This document shows positions 36,782-48,774 of a stretch of 64,000 bases of DNA, piece after piece. The stretch comes from Glandiceps talaboti (taxonomy: Eukaryota > Hemichordata > Enteropneusta > Spengelidae): positions 10,148,001 to 10,212,000 of the forward strand of contig NC_135558.1 in NCBI RefSeq assembly GCF_964340395.1, written 5' to 3'. Below the pieces are notes generated by a model. That model did not search any database and was not told the origin of the DNA. It saw nothing but the letters and a program-made list of their open reading frames with translations. The position numbers and the translations under genes are program-made. How positions within the stretch are numbered: the stretch's first letter is position 1; every line of letters begins with the position of its first letter.

Positions 36782-36789
36782 TTAATGTG

Positions 36790-37960
36790 AAGCCTGGTCA
36801 GATGTTTATAACCCCTTTTTTGACAAATTCTTATTTCATTACAGGTCTATTTTATCAAATTGCACTGAGGCTCTTTTATAATTTGTGTATGATAGATAAC
36901 CACTGAAGGTATTCAAGTGTTTGTCACATTGTACCATCAAAAATAGGACATCAGGATAGCAGTGTTTTTTCCCTCACTAAATCTATTTAAGGTTCATTCA
37001 TAAACAAAGTAATGCTTTATACAAGTGAGTCCTAAAGATCTTTGAAAATTTGGTCAAGATGGTTTAAAATCAAACTAAGATATTTAAACTTAGAAATTTG
37101 TTAAATGGATTTCTGAACTGCTGTCACATATTTAGAAAGTGTTTTTTTGATGGGGTAAGCTTTGATTTCTTGTATTGTGAATTCTCCAGGTGTATGGAAC
37201 CACTTCTTGAAGTTGGCCTTTTCAATTGAATAGCGCCCTCTAGTGGCAAATCTTCAAAGTAGTAAAACTTTATCATGATACCAATCACAATATTTATTAC
37301 TGTCCACAGGCACTGTTTATTCAAAGCATCTGTGTAACAAAGCATTTTTAATTGAAAAATCTATTTATGTTTGAAATCGTCTGTATATAAATATTTAACA
37401 GGACTTTCACAGGGGGGTGATGCAAAATATTCTTTACCTCAATATCAGAATACAATAATATTTGTTCAAGTTTCATAATGGCCTTTGATATTTTGAAATC
37501 AATATTGAGTTAATGTACTAGTTAATACAGCTTCTATGTAAAATATGTAACGTACACTGAGTCCACAACATATGACATGTCGTGTCGTCCTGTGTTGGCT
37601 CCAAGGACGAAATGACACGCTATAATTTTACACATTCGGTCTCCTTATACTATCATGTGTTTACTTAGAATTCCTATGCACATATTTTAAGAATCTTGGT
37701 TTTAAATACATTCCAAACGACTATAATAGACTTCATGATGTATGTTAATTTTTTCGTTTTATAAAATGCTCACTTTATTTACCTTAATCAAAGCTATTAA
37801 TACAGCAGTTTTAATTAGTTTTGTTTAACAAATAATACCTGACCGTACCATAACCATAACATTATGATTTATTCAATGATGTTTTGAAGTAAAGTAATTC
37901 ATGTAAAGTTACAATATCCGTTTTGTCAATATCATTTCTGTAAATTGCTCAATTTTTCCC
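36790..37960. other. Non-coding stretch apart from the CTCF-like site
   Basis: No gene, element or array supported. Confidence 0.45.
37233..37246 (-). promoter_or_regulatory. CTCF-consensus-like motif, reverse orientation
   Basis: The reverse complement reads CCACTAGAGGGCGC, a full match to CCASYAGRKGGCRS. It points toward the cluster at 35.7-35.9 kb, a convergent arrangement spanning the 36.4-kb fold-back element. Confidence 0.5.
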
Positions 37961-37964
37961 TTGA

Positions 37965-38115
37965 GGCCTGGTTTGACAACGGATTAAAATACAGGTGTAA
38001 GAACAGTTGTCTGACAAAGTTGTAAAAAGTTCATTCTCAAAAGAATAATTCCTATGGCTCCACTCATAAGGTAGTACTAATGTGACACGGGACTGAAACC
38101 TGGCCTTTAAAACCA
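37965..38115 (+). repeat. Repeat family R, single copy
   Basis: Contains CAGTTGTCTGACAAAGTTGT, GGCTCCACTCATAAGGTAGTACTAATGTGAC and GGGACTGAAACCTGGCCTTT, collinear with units at 4.1-4.55 kb (+) and 5.5-6.2 kb (-). As an isolated copy it shows that family R is dispersed, not purely a local array. Confidence 0.7.
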
Positions 38116-38119
38116 TGAT

Positions 38120-39295
38120 ACTTGTACTGCCAAGCTGTCAGTAACTGCAGTACTTTTTGACACTGAATTGTTCTTTAATACTCGCAATGATTAATTGTTG
38201 ACGTTGTAGACATCCTGAAGTTTATCAATATGAACAGATATGTTTATGATCTACACATGTAAACCACTCACCTCAAAACTAGAATTAGGTAAAATCTATC
38301 ACATTTTCATCGGGGTTTTACAATTTTTTTTGTAATTTATCATAAATTTGACACATAAACAATTTGATTTAATCTGGAATTCATACTATCCTGGGGGCTA
38401 AAATTCAACGGAGCATTCATCTGAATATAACTAATTTGTTGTAATTAATTCCGTTTTCTCATTTTCCTAAGCCATGCAAACCTACCCCAAGCATAGTAAT
38501 CTGTCTTAAATTACATGTACATGCTCAGTACCTATTTTGGTAACTAAACAAACAAGGTCAATTTCAAAGCTAAATCCTAGACTATGAAGAGTATGGTTAT
38601 ATATTTATCCTATGCATGTAGTTGTTTTTGTTTTCTACGATCTCGCTCTCGCTCCACATGCATATATTCAAATGACAAATTCTACTGAAAATCTAGATAA
38701 ACCTCCTGCTGGGGAAATTTTGAACAATACACCTCAGTAGTAATCCATCACAGACTGACAGGCAGTTGTAATTGGTAATTTTTGTTCAGATTACTACAAC
38801 TCAACCTCCAGTTTTTGAAGTAAGTGACATGGGGACGCAATAACTTCGTCATGTTTCTATCAATGCTCCAATAGCATAAACTAACGCTGTTGGTGGTAAG
38901 AGTGGAATTCGGTGCCATTTGACTATACGGTACAGATGATCATTCTAGATGATCGTAGCACGTATAATACTTGACTAATATATTTATATCATGCTTGAAA
39001 AATACCATATGGAATGTCAATGTCATGAATGTGAACAATTTAGGTAGAATAGATGTCAATTACTTTTTGCCCTGTGTACAAACAATTCTATGATTACACT
39101 TCAGAAGCTTACAAATGAAAGTAATTTTCTTCTGAAATTGAACAAAAGAGTCATGGCAATGTCTAAGGTGTCTCTAATTTTTAAATGATATTCCATTGTC
39201 CTATTTCATTTTCATATATAGTCTTCATAAAATAGATGCAGAAAGTCTAGATTTGGCAGAAATAATTTGGTTCAGGAAGTCATACAAAAGGCATA
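38120..39295. other. Non-coding stretch, nothing recognised
   Basis: No supported feature. Confidence 0.45.
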
Positions 39296-39299
39296 GAAA

Positions 39300-39300
<1 letters not shown>

Positions 39301-39341
<41 letters not shown>

Positions 39342-39369
39342 TCCCCTGGTCTTTATCTTGCATACCTTT

Positions 39370-39400
<31 letters not shown>

Positions 39401-39428
39401 TACAGACACAGACACACACACACACACA

Positions 39429-39476
<48 letters not shown>

Positions 39477-39505
39477 CCCTGGTCTTTATCTTGCATACCT
39501 TGACA
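39301..39505 (+). repeat. (CA)n microsatellite with a duplicated unique spacer
   Basis: Three CA tracts (39301-39339, about 39371-39426, about 39429-39470). The spacer TTTCCCCTGGTCTTTATCTT plus GCATACCTT follows the first and last tracts and is essentially identical. A CA-tract-plus-spacer block was therefore tandemly duplicated. Confidence 0.95.
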
Positions 39506-39789
39506 CACTAATCTAGGTGTATTACTTGTATTGTGGTTTGTTATATGTTGTTTTCATTGTAATAAAACCTGACCGTTATAAGCTGCTTTGTACAACCTAC
39601 AAGTGTTTTATGTACATGTATCTGTGAGACCACACCATAAATGACCAGTGTATGTTATGTAGTGGTTTTAACCACAATGTAATTGATATCATCAATTGAC
39701 CCCTAGGTCATGTTGTACAACACCTATCAAATGGATGCTTGCTAACACAATGTTTCCGTTTGCATATTTCTGGGGAACTACATGTATGA

Positions 39790-40125
39790 CAATATCATAT
39801 GAACAGAGAATGATGATGAAAACAGCAAAGAATGATGAAAACTACATAGAATGATATAATCAGCAAAGAATGATGATGAAAACAACAAATAATGATGATG
39901 AAAAGAACATAGAATGATGATGAAAACAGCACTATACAGTGATGAACATAACACAACAGTGAGGAACACAACAAACTGGTGTAACTTAGCAACAAAGAAT
40001 GATGATGAAAAGAACATAGAATGATGATGAAAACAGCACTATACAGTGATGAACATAACACAACAGTGAGGAACACAACAAACTGATGTAACTAAGCAAC
40101 AAAGAATGATGATGAAAGCACACGT
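39790..40125 (+). repeat. GATGATGAA-rich array with a 107-bp higher-order unit
   Basis: AATGATGATGAAAAGAACAT begins at 39891 and 39998, and the next diverged start is at 40105. The intervening 107-bp units are almost identical, including CACTATACAGTGATGAAC. Upstream are simpler 22-bp-scale units of AGAATGATGATGAAAACAGC. Confidence 0.93.
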
Positions 40126-42420
40126 TCTGGTTATGCCATTAAGATAAGATTTACATGGAATTTACTTTCAAAATTTTCTCAAGATTTTTTTTCATATTTT
40201 TTTCTTTCAAATTAAAAGAAAGAATAAACAGGTACACAAGAAATTATTAAACAAATACAAAATAAAATCTGGATGGATCCTACACATTTTAGCAACTCTA
40301 CAGATTTCTGAACATTTCTGACTTGTTTACTGCCTATACACTCAGGTCAATACCAGGTCAGTAGGTAAAGAGAAGTCACAAGAGAGGTGACCTAAACACT
40401 GAACTTTTAGGAGATCACTGAATTGCAATATTACACTACTTCAGGGGGTTCATCATTGCTGTTTTTGTGTCTAGTTCATCCAAATGAACATACTGCCATC
40501 ATTTATATTAAAGTAATAATCATTGGTGTTAATATCTCCTTTCCTTCCCCACTTTTTCCAAAAAATATGTGACAAAATATTGATAAGTTTCTACACTATA
40601 AAATTACTAGTGTAGAGAATAAATTTTGGTAAACTATCTGTTTTCTTTCTTCTCTGAATGAAATATTGTCACTTTTTAATTTTTAAATTATCAAATAATT
40701 CATATGCAGACAAGACATGCACAGAAACCAATCCTATGATTTTATGTTGAATTTTGTACAAAAATCAACTTGTTTGTAACATTCTATGGCATCGATACTT
40801 GCCACTTTAGTCAGTCACATGATAGGAATCAACACTGTTGGACAGTATGTCCTTGGATTAATTTTTTGGCAACAGCTGCTTTATTGTCACTCTCTTCAAT
40901 ACAGGATTAAAATCAAAAAACAAAATTTACCACTCAACATTTTAGTTACACAAACACACAGAATGAGACAACTTACAAAGAGTTCAGTTGTCAGAATAGA
41001 TAGAATACATAAAACCCATGACACAATCAGTGTGATACATTTCAAAGTGACCTCAAAGTCAGGGAAACTTACTTTATCATACAGAATTATACTATGTTCA
41101 GATTACAAATGTGAGTTTCACTCTCCAAGGTGACATTAGTAGTAAAACTGATGTGCTGGAGTGGATTTTGGGTTCCATTCACATTTTGTAACTTGCCAAA
41201 TGTTCCTTTGTACTTAGACTTATCCACATTTTCCAATTAGCCCTCTAGTCACTTTGTATTCATTTTCACATTTCTTGTAAATAGTAGTTTTTAGTAGTTA
41301 CATTGTATTTCACTATTTCTCGTATCTAGTATTATAAAAATTAAGTAGTAGGTTGGATCATGGACACGACTAGGTATGCTTACCTATTTCCATGGTCCCC
41401 ACCAGAGTTAATATATTTTATTAGCATTTTTTTTGTATTTACACTTTTGTCTTTTCTTTCGTTATTGTTTAACTTTGGTGAAATAAAGATTCATTCAATT
41501 ATATTTTGTACTTGACTCTGTGTCGACACAAATCACATACCAAAATCATGCACTGATCCAGAATAGGTTCTATGAATCACAGTTAGTGTTTGTTTGTTGT
41601 AACATCGTACTGCTTTCCGTACATCAAAATTTATGTCATTTTAATAAACACTTTGTGCTTGAGTTATCATTTTTTAGACTAAATTTTTGACATTAATCAA
41701 GTCATAAAAACCGGTTCTTAGACATGAGCTCAAAATAAATCTGATGTGTGCAAAAAAGTTGCAGAAAAATGATTTTCACAAAAAGAAGTTTTAGCGGGAA
41801 ACTATGCGGTATGACCAGCTAAAGATGTATCTCAACAGTGCAATGAACAGGCTATGGCGTACCCAGAAGTTGCCATTGATATCAGGATTGCACAGAAACT
41901 GAGGATATAAACTTCCCAATGCTATAAGGTGATCTTCTCCTCGTTTACAATCATAAAACAACATGAATACAATACTAGTTTGAGTTTTATGCCAAGTACT
42001 ATTCAGATATATTAAACTTGTGTCTCAAAGGTGAAACTTTCACGAGAACCATGATATTGTGACCTAACTAAAAAGTACATGGTGTTAAAAGGTTATATCA
42101 ACGCTTTAGTCTGTCAGCATATTGCACGACATTTTAATGGCAAAATTTTCTCACTAGAACATATCTAAGTGTTAACCAGAGAGTATATATTCATGTATTC
42201 AGGCAATATGTGGAATTCATTTATTTGTAATATGTTTTAATTTTGCATCATACAGGCTTTATAAGCCTTGACCACTTAGAAATGCAGACACTTTGATTAC
42301 TACACTGGGGGTTTTACACTAGTATGTGCCGTGAATAACAAATTGCAAGAATGTGTCTTGATGACATGGTACAATTTATGCAAACAGCTAGACTTTGACA
42401 TGATTTTATGGTGCATGCAA
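40126..42420. other. Non-coding stretch with an unassigned frame and a possible retroelement tail
   Basis: A plus-strand frame of 115 codons (40786-41133) shows no domain or exon signature that I recognise. It is followed within 400 bp by sequence ending GGTGAAATAAAGATTCATTC (41475-41496). An AATAAA followed by short ATTC units is a common 3' tail of CR1/L2-type elements, but it could equally be an ordinary polyadenylation region. I do not call a gene. Confidence 0.35.
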
Positions 42421-42424
42421 GTCT

Positions 42425-42960
42425 AGCCCAGCTTGACTGTGTATAGCCCAGAGACTTGGCTATCTGACTTGACATAGTGACTTGACAGTATAGCCCAGAG
42501 ACTTGGCTATCTGACTTGACATACTGGCTTGACAGTATAGCCCAGGGACTTGGCTATCTGATTTGACATACTGGCTTGACAGTATAGCCCAGAGACTTGG
42601 CTATCTGATTTGACATACTGGCTTGACAGTATAGCCCAGAGACTTGGCTATCTGACTTGACATACTGGCTTGACAGTATAGCCCAGAGACTTGGCTATCT
42701 GACTTGACATAGTGACTTGACAGTATAGCCCAGAGACTTGGCTATCTGACTTGACATACTGGCTTGACAGTATAGCCCAGAGACTTCGCTTTCTGATTCA
42801 ACATATTGGCTTGACAGTATAGCCTAAAGACTTCCCTATCTGACTCGATATATACTGGCTTGACAATATAACCTGGCCAGAGACTAAGGCTTATAATCTG
42901 TTTTGACATGCTGGCTTGACAGTATAACCCGCTATCTGACTTGACATACTGCCATGCCAG
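42425..42960 (+). repeat. 47-bp minisatellite, about 10 units
   Basis: The unit carries TAGCCCAGAGACTTGGCTAT, then CTGACTTGACATACTGGCTT, then GACAG. The first interval is exactly 47 bp (42444 to 42491). Units 3' of 42780 are progressively degraded. A single inverted unit, AGATAACCAAGTCTCTGGGCT, sits at 42980-43000, and a stray unit lies 8 kb upstream at 34.24 kb. Confidence 0.95.
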
Positions 42961-43484
42961 GCTTTAGAGTTGAATGACAGATAACCAAGTCTCTGGGCTA
43001 CTATATAAGTCAGCCAGTCAACATGAAAACTTACAAAAACAGAAAGTGGTGTTTAAAAGTGAAACAAGCCAATTATGGTATGCAGTCAAATGCAGTGGGA
43101 ATACATGTACTGTTGTTCTAGAAGGCCATCAACCTCAGTTGCATACTTAATACTACTTTCCACACAGAGTTTAATTTCTTGAGTTAGTAACACCAAGACA
43201 AGTTTCCTGGTAATATTGCACACGAAATGGAAAGATAGCATTGGTAAAGAATGTGGTCAGCCAATTACAGAATTTTGTTGTTTTGTAAAAAGTTATTTGT
43301 AGTTTGGCACCTTGCAGCAGTTTCTGTCTAACTTGCATCCTCCTTAAATTATTTAAGATGATAACTTTTTAAAAGTAGTGAGAATTTTTCAGTGTGTATT
43401 TTATACTTTTGTTTGTTTTTATTGCCATTAGACTAAAGCAACCTTTTCAGTCAATTCTTTTAAACAGGCAAACAACTTTATGTT

Positions 43485-43870
43485 ATCTTTATGTGAAGTC
43501 TGAGGTAAATATCTTTGTCCGTTCAATACTTCTGTTCATTTTTCTCATGTGACAACCCTTTCACTCAACTAACATTACGATAAACCTGCATTGTATATCT
43601 TGAGGTGAACCCTGCATTAAATATTTTACATTATGTCTGTTTACTTTTCTGCTGTGTGACTGCCACGTGACTGCAGCACCCCATCCAGTCAACTAACATT
43701 AAGATAAATTTGCATTTTATATTTTGAGGTGAACCTCCAAGCAGTATAAGTTTTACATTACTTCTGCTTATTTTTCTGCTGTGTGACTGCAGCAACCCAT
43801 CCAGTCAACAACTAACAGATAAACCTACATTGTATATCTTGAGGTGAACCAAGCAGTAAATATTTATAGT
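43485..43870 (+). repeat. ~130-bp tandem repeat, 3 units plus partial
   Basis: TCAACTAACATTACGATAAACCTGCATTG, ATATCTTGAGGTGAACC, TTTTACATTA and TTTTTCTGCTGTGTGACTGC blocks recur in order at about 43565, 43695 and 43805. Confidence 0.82.
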
Positions 43871-43874
43871 CCCT

Positions 43875-44570
43875 GTGGTAACTCAGAGGTGAGACGTACT
43901 GAGACTGAGACACCATAAAATTCGGAATCAGCACCATAAGTCTTAACTAAGTTTCAAATCCAGTACCTTTTAAATCATCAAAATTTATAGCTTCTCAGAC
44001 TGAGACGATTTATCTAACTGTAGAGAGTTTTTTTTTCTGGTTCAGTTAACTGTGAATGTAATGAATGCTGTTAAAAACATATGACAGTATTCAGTGTACC
44101 ATAGAGGATGCCAATATGTTGAATTCGACCTTTGACCTTACAACATCCGCTCAATTATCACGCAAACCACACACAGTATTTGATGTCACTGGAACTGCCC
44201 AAAATCTTGATAATTATCTCCAACATCCTTCTTATTCATCAATGATGCATTAATAAATTATTTTGATATGAGGAGCATTTTAAAATAAAGATGTTATGTG
44301 TATGTGTGCATTTGTCTACAGAAATGGAAAATCAATGCAATTCTCAACAAAAAATGATAAACAATAAAAATGCTTTTTAAAAAAAAATACCCAGATGGTT
44401 CCTAATTTGATAGAATTTCCTTAATCATATTATATTATATTATATTACATGAGACCTTACCAGTAACATAATTCTACAGACTAGACTACTTCATCATGAT
44501 TTGATAGCGGCAGATGTTTCAGCTCTGAGATATCCCCAGAAATCTGCGTAATTAATGATTAACCAATATC
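43875..44570. other. Non-coding stretch, nothing recognised
   Basis: A short (ATATT)n tract lies near 44428-44452. No gene supported. Confidence 0.45.
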
Positions 44571-44575
44571 ATTCA

Positions 44576-44750
44576 ACAATTTTCATGTTTTGGTGAAAGA
44601 ATATTTTTTGACAATTTTTGTGTTTTGGCGAAAGAATATTTTTTGACAATTTTCATGTTTTGGTGAAAGAATATTTTTTGACAATTTTCATGTTTTGGTG
44701 AAAGAATATTTTTCAACAATTTTCATGTTTTGGTGAAAGAACATCTGAGA
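44576..44750 (+). repeat. 35-bp minisatellite, 5 units
   Basis: ACAATTTTCATGTTTTGGTG with GAAAGAATATTTTTTG repeats with starts at 44576, 44611, 44646, 44681 and 44716, a constant 35-bp period. Confidence 0.97.
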
Positions 44751-44759
44751 TGAACCTAG

Positions 44760-45680
44760 TTGATCTCAGTGACTTCATTATTAACCCCTTTAAAGGTTGA
44801 TTTTTGGAAACATTACATCAACTACTACAAGAATCAAGTCCAGAAAGGGTTAAAACAGAATTACTTAAATGACCTTTGACCTCTACAGTCACATTACTAC
44901 CTACATCATGTAGAAAGGTTGTGACAAGCATTTCTAGCATGTTTTTAGACAATCAAAGTACAATTCTACTTTCAAGTCAGCCTTCGTAGTTCACCTTTGA
45001 TGATGCTGACAGCAAAAATTTAGGATTCATATACTTTTTATTAATATTTATTATTCTGTATGTTAAAAGTAGAAACTTTAATATAAACCCCACAGTCAAT
45101 GGACTTTCATTCATTCTCATACTATAGTCACCTTTTTGTTGACCTGACTTCAGCAGGTCCTGACAGAAACTTAAATGTATACACATAACATGCTTCCTTA
45201 CTGTTGTAAACATCAAGTAGCAAGTTTAGTCTCAAACCATTGCTAGTATTGATACAAATAGTTCATCACAGAAAATGTTTTTAAAACTCCAGCAAAAGTT
45301 TCCTAAATCTAAAACCCCAATGCTATTTTCTTACCTTTGTATGCCCTCTCCCAAATGAAATGTCTCATCAAGTTATTCATAGTATATATATGACGTTTCC
45401 AGTTTGTGAGAGAAAATTCCACGAACACCTGTCTCCGATCGGTTATGACAGAAATGATGTATTAACAGCAGCCTTGTTCAGAAGTAGATCAGTCTGTAGC
45501 CCATTATTACGACACAAAAACAATACTCAGACAGAATCAAGGATTGTAAAATCACAGAGAAAAGTACTACTTGTGTTTCAGTGTATACATTCAAGTAGTC
45601 ATCCCACACATTGAATGGTCTTTGAACTCATAGTGAGTTGTTCCAGGTTAGGATTTCCCATACAAATGTATTGAATCACA
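44760..45680. other. Non-coding stretch, nothing recognised
   Basis: Small frames on both strands show no recognisable protein. Confidence 0.45.
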
Positions 45681-45689
45681 GCACTGGAT

Positions 45690-46310
45690 TGCTAGCCACA
45701 GTGTTGGACAGCCAGTCACTACCGTACCACTCCTGTATGCTGTATGTCACACCTCTATATCATATAGCAGTATAGTAACTACCAAATTCCACAAAGGTTT
45801 GTGTCCGCCAACTACCCTGCAGTAAATCTGTCAGTCTGCTTTTAATACAGCAGTGCACCACAAAGTCATCATTATATTTACAATGTACACCACTACACAG
45901 ATGTTACTAAAAATGTATTCCCTTGGCCACACAGTTATGGAAATTAGAATGATCCAATGTTGGGTTTTCCAGTGTTGATTCTTCAGTGTAGCGAAAACGT
46001 GAAAGAGGCTCACTATAAATCCACAAAACTGTGACAAAGATCTAACAGTTTTGTTGCTGACAATCAGACCACCAAGTTTGTTGTTTTTTGAGTATAAACA
46101 CAGTGCATTACCAAGTTATCACTGCATATACCATGACACAGATGATCACAGAGTTAGACGAAATAGACAGATCCAGTCGTGGGTCCAGTTTTTACATACA
46201 GACTCTTCAGCGATGTTAACATTGAAAAGTGCTCTATAATCCACAACAGTATGACAAGGATGAAAAGTTGACAGTCAGACCACCAAGTTTGTGACTTCAG
46301 ACCATGAACA
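45690..46310 (+). repeat. ~250-bp long-unit tandem repeat, 2-3 diverged units
   Basis: ACAATCAGACCACCAAGTTTG (46059) and ACAGTCAGACCACCAAGTTTG (46271), AAATCCACAAAACTGTGACAA (46016) and TAATCCACAACAGTATGACAA (46236), and GTGCACCACAAAGTCATCA and GTGCATTACCAAGTTATCA are collinear pairs. Confidence 0.72.
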
Positions 46311-46509
46311 GTAACAGCTCTCAGTACAGTAAAATTAGCTCCTGCTGGACCTGTATCCTGTTCTATATGGATGTATGTCTGAGTGGCTGTGTGCTTGAAA
46401 TCAGATTGCATTCATGTACTCAATACATCAATGGTTTAACACATGGTGCTACCTGTTGGGTGACATCACCACCATTCATTGGATCACAATGCATAAAGTG
46501 ACCCAGTCA

Positions 46510-47020
46510 CCCCCAACGCCAACAAAGCACTTAGCCTGGAGTTGTAAACACTTGCCTGATGTGAGTAATCTGTGTTAAATGCATATGACGGGGGTTTAAA
46601 TGTAATTGGGGCACCAGATACATGCTACTTATACTGGTTCATTTTCTGACTGATAATATGGATTTCAGCCTTGGACAAAACTATTTTATATGGGCCATGC
46701 ATTATTGATCATAGTCTGCTTATGCAATTTTCATATTTCTTTCTGTGGACCGCATCATTGCATAAATTGAAACATATATATGTACAAAAAATGTATACGA
46801 AAGTCACAACAGAAGGCAGAGATGGTATGTACATGTAGCTAGCTGATATTGCATAGTTACTCAATCATGCCTGTAGATAAGCTCAAAGAATGGAAGAAGT
46901 TTGTGGTTTCAACAGGAAAGTGATTACAGGCTTAGAGTATGAAGGCAAATTCCAAATACCATGAGGCAATGACTGGTGACTGACTACTAGTACTATTATA
47001 TAAACCTGCAGTTTTATGCT
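46510..47020. other. Non-coding stretch, nothing recognised
   Basis: No supported feature. Confidence 0.45.
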
Positions 47021-47027
47021 ATGGAGA

Positions 47028-47118
47028 GTGAAAAGGAAAAAGAAAAGAAAAGAAATGAAAAGAAAAAGGCAATAAAAGACATGACATGAAAAGAAAAAAA
47101 AGAAAAGAACGAAGACAA
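47028..47118 (+). repeat. Polypurine AAAAG-rich tract
   Basis: About 85 bp almost free of pyrimidines on the + strand, made of AAAAGAAAAG-type units with a short CATGACATG interruption. Confidence 0.85.
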
Positions 47119-47164
47119 AATGGGTACAGGTTTTAACATCATTGAACCAGATAGCCAGTGCTTT

Positions 47165-47235
47165 AACTATTCAGCGCTACTGAACAGGACGTTGCTCTGG
47201 AAATCGGCACTATAGAAATTTGATTGATTAATATC
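47165..47235 (+). mobile_element. SINE/LINE 3'-tail fragment
   Basis: ATTCAGCGCTACTGAACAGG followed by AATCGGCACTATAGAAATTTG and TTGATTAATA resembles the 3' tail style (…GGCACTATAgAAATTTGATTGATT) of tRNA-SINE/LINE pairs. It is too short for family assignment. Confidence 0.4.
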
Positions 47236-47239
47236 TCTG

Positions 47240-48770
47240 TGTTAGACTTGAGTGGATGGCACTGTATGGCTTCACATGGTAAACTTTTAGCAGATCTCGA
47301 GGGACGTAGGCCCAGAGTAGATCTCTTTATAATATAAATTGGGTTCTGAGCTATGTGCTCTCTGTCTGACCCTATAGACTTGACTGTAGATCATGATCTA
47401 ATTCTACACAATGTCCTTCATTTTTTTATTATGGCCAACAAGACTGTTGAGCCAGTTAGCCAAGTATCTGGACTATCTCTGCCTGAGTGGATGGAACATA
47501 GTATAGGTATATGGCTTCCTTGACATATTTTTCAGAGGTTAAAGGTCAATGACCTGCAATTATCTACATTTTTGTACTTTGGGAGTGCTACACTTAGTAA
47601 CAGGATGTGTACACATAATTAGATAAGATAATTCAAGCTTTTAGGAAGTTTATCATTAACATCACAGTGCATACAAATGAATAACTGATTGCAAGTGTGT
47701 AATTTAATTAAATCATTATGACATATTATATATATGTCAGTCTAGTGTCTGGCTGGGTTGTTTTAGCCCTACTACTAGTTCCTATATTATGATTTACACT
47801 TCCACTCACTGGTTTAGTTAGAGACCACTTGGCATCCAGACTATTTTAGCCTCAGACCACTCCCCAGGGACCAGGGATCATGCAATTTCCCTGAAAATCA
47901 AAGTTGTTCAAATGCCATACAATTTGCCACAATAAAGCTTATTTCAGGTGCTGGGGGTAGGGGTGGGGATTCACCATCTTGTTTTGAAGAAACAAGATCT
48001 TTTATTTTCGCATATTTGGTTATCGATGTATTGGAAGCCTGGAACCATGTTCATTTGCATTCTTGCAAACCAGAGCTATTATTTCTTCATCTGCGACATT
48101 GCGAAATAATGGTGCATTTTCATTGGAAGACACTTCCAGTCTTTCTATGGATAGTAGCCTGGAACCATGTTCACTTCAAGACACTTTCAAGATATTTCGA
48201 TGGATGACAGAAAAACATATGGATGACATGTTGGATGTCAAGCTAGTTGAACAGCAATTTCGAAGATTGAAAATTTTCTATCATGTTTTCTCCCCCTTAC
48301 TTTTTAATTCATATATAGACATTTGTAATAGTCTGGATGCTAACGTGGTCGCCAGCATGAAAGAGAGACCTGAAAGATTCAATGAACGATACCACTCGAC
48401 TATATGACATTCAACAGTGCTTGTAAGTTGCAAAGGAACCATGATGACATAAAACTTAGGCAGATACAGATTTTAGATCGAAGTACTTTTATTTTTAAAA
48501 TAGAAACTATGACCTTTCTGTATGACAGCAGGCTAGGAAATGACCCATTCTTCCTCTCTCCTAGCAAAGGTTATGTCATTTGAACTGATAAACATCCTGT
48601 AAAAATCTGGATGCATTCTTGACATAATAATGTCCGGTGAAAAATACTTTGAAGTACTTGATATAAATCATAACAATCTTTCTTAAAAGCAAAATCATGT
48701 ATTATTTGGCATGACATTTTAGAAGTACATACATGACAGACTATAACAGACTATCGCTGAACAGAATCTG
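47240..48770. other. Non-coding stretch with an unassigned 114-codon frame
   Basis: The plus-strand frame 48063-48407 has a mixed hydrophilic composition but no domain that I recognise. Its last third includes GTCTGGATGCTAACGTGG (about 48331-48348), which matches the terminus of the TAGTYTRG MITE family. The frame is thus at least partly repeat-derived. Confidence 0.4.
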
Positions 48771-48774
48771 CCAC

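Noticed and set aside
40786-41133. 115-codon plus-strand frame followed by an AATAAA-containing tail
   Set aside because: No family recognised. The tail resembles a retroelement 3' end, and distance and composition do not make a convincing terminal exon.
48063-48407. 114-codon plus-strand frame considered as an exon
   Set aside because: No recognisable domain, and the 3' third includes the end sequence of a MITE family. A bare open frame of this size is expected by chance in 64 kb.
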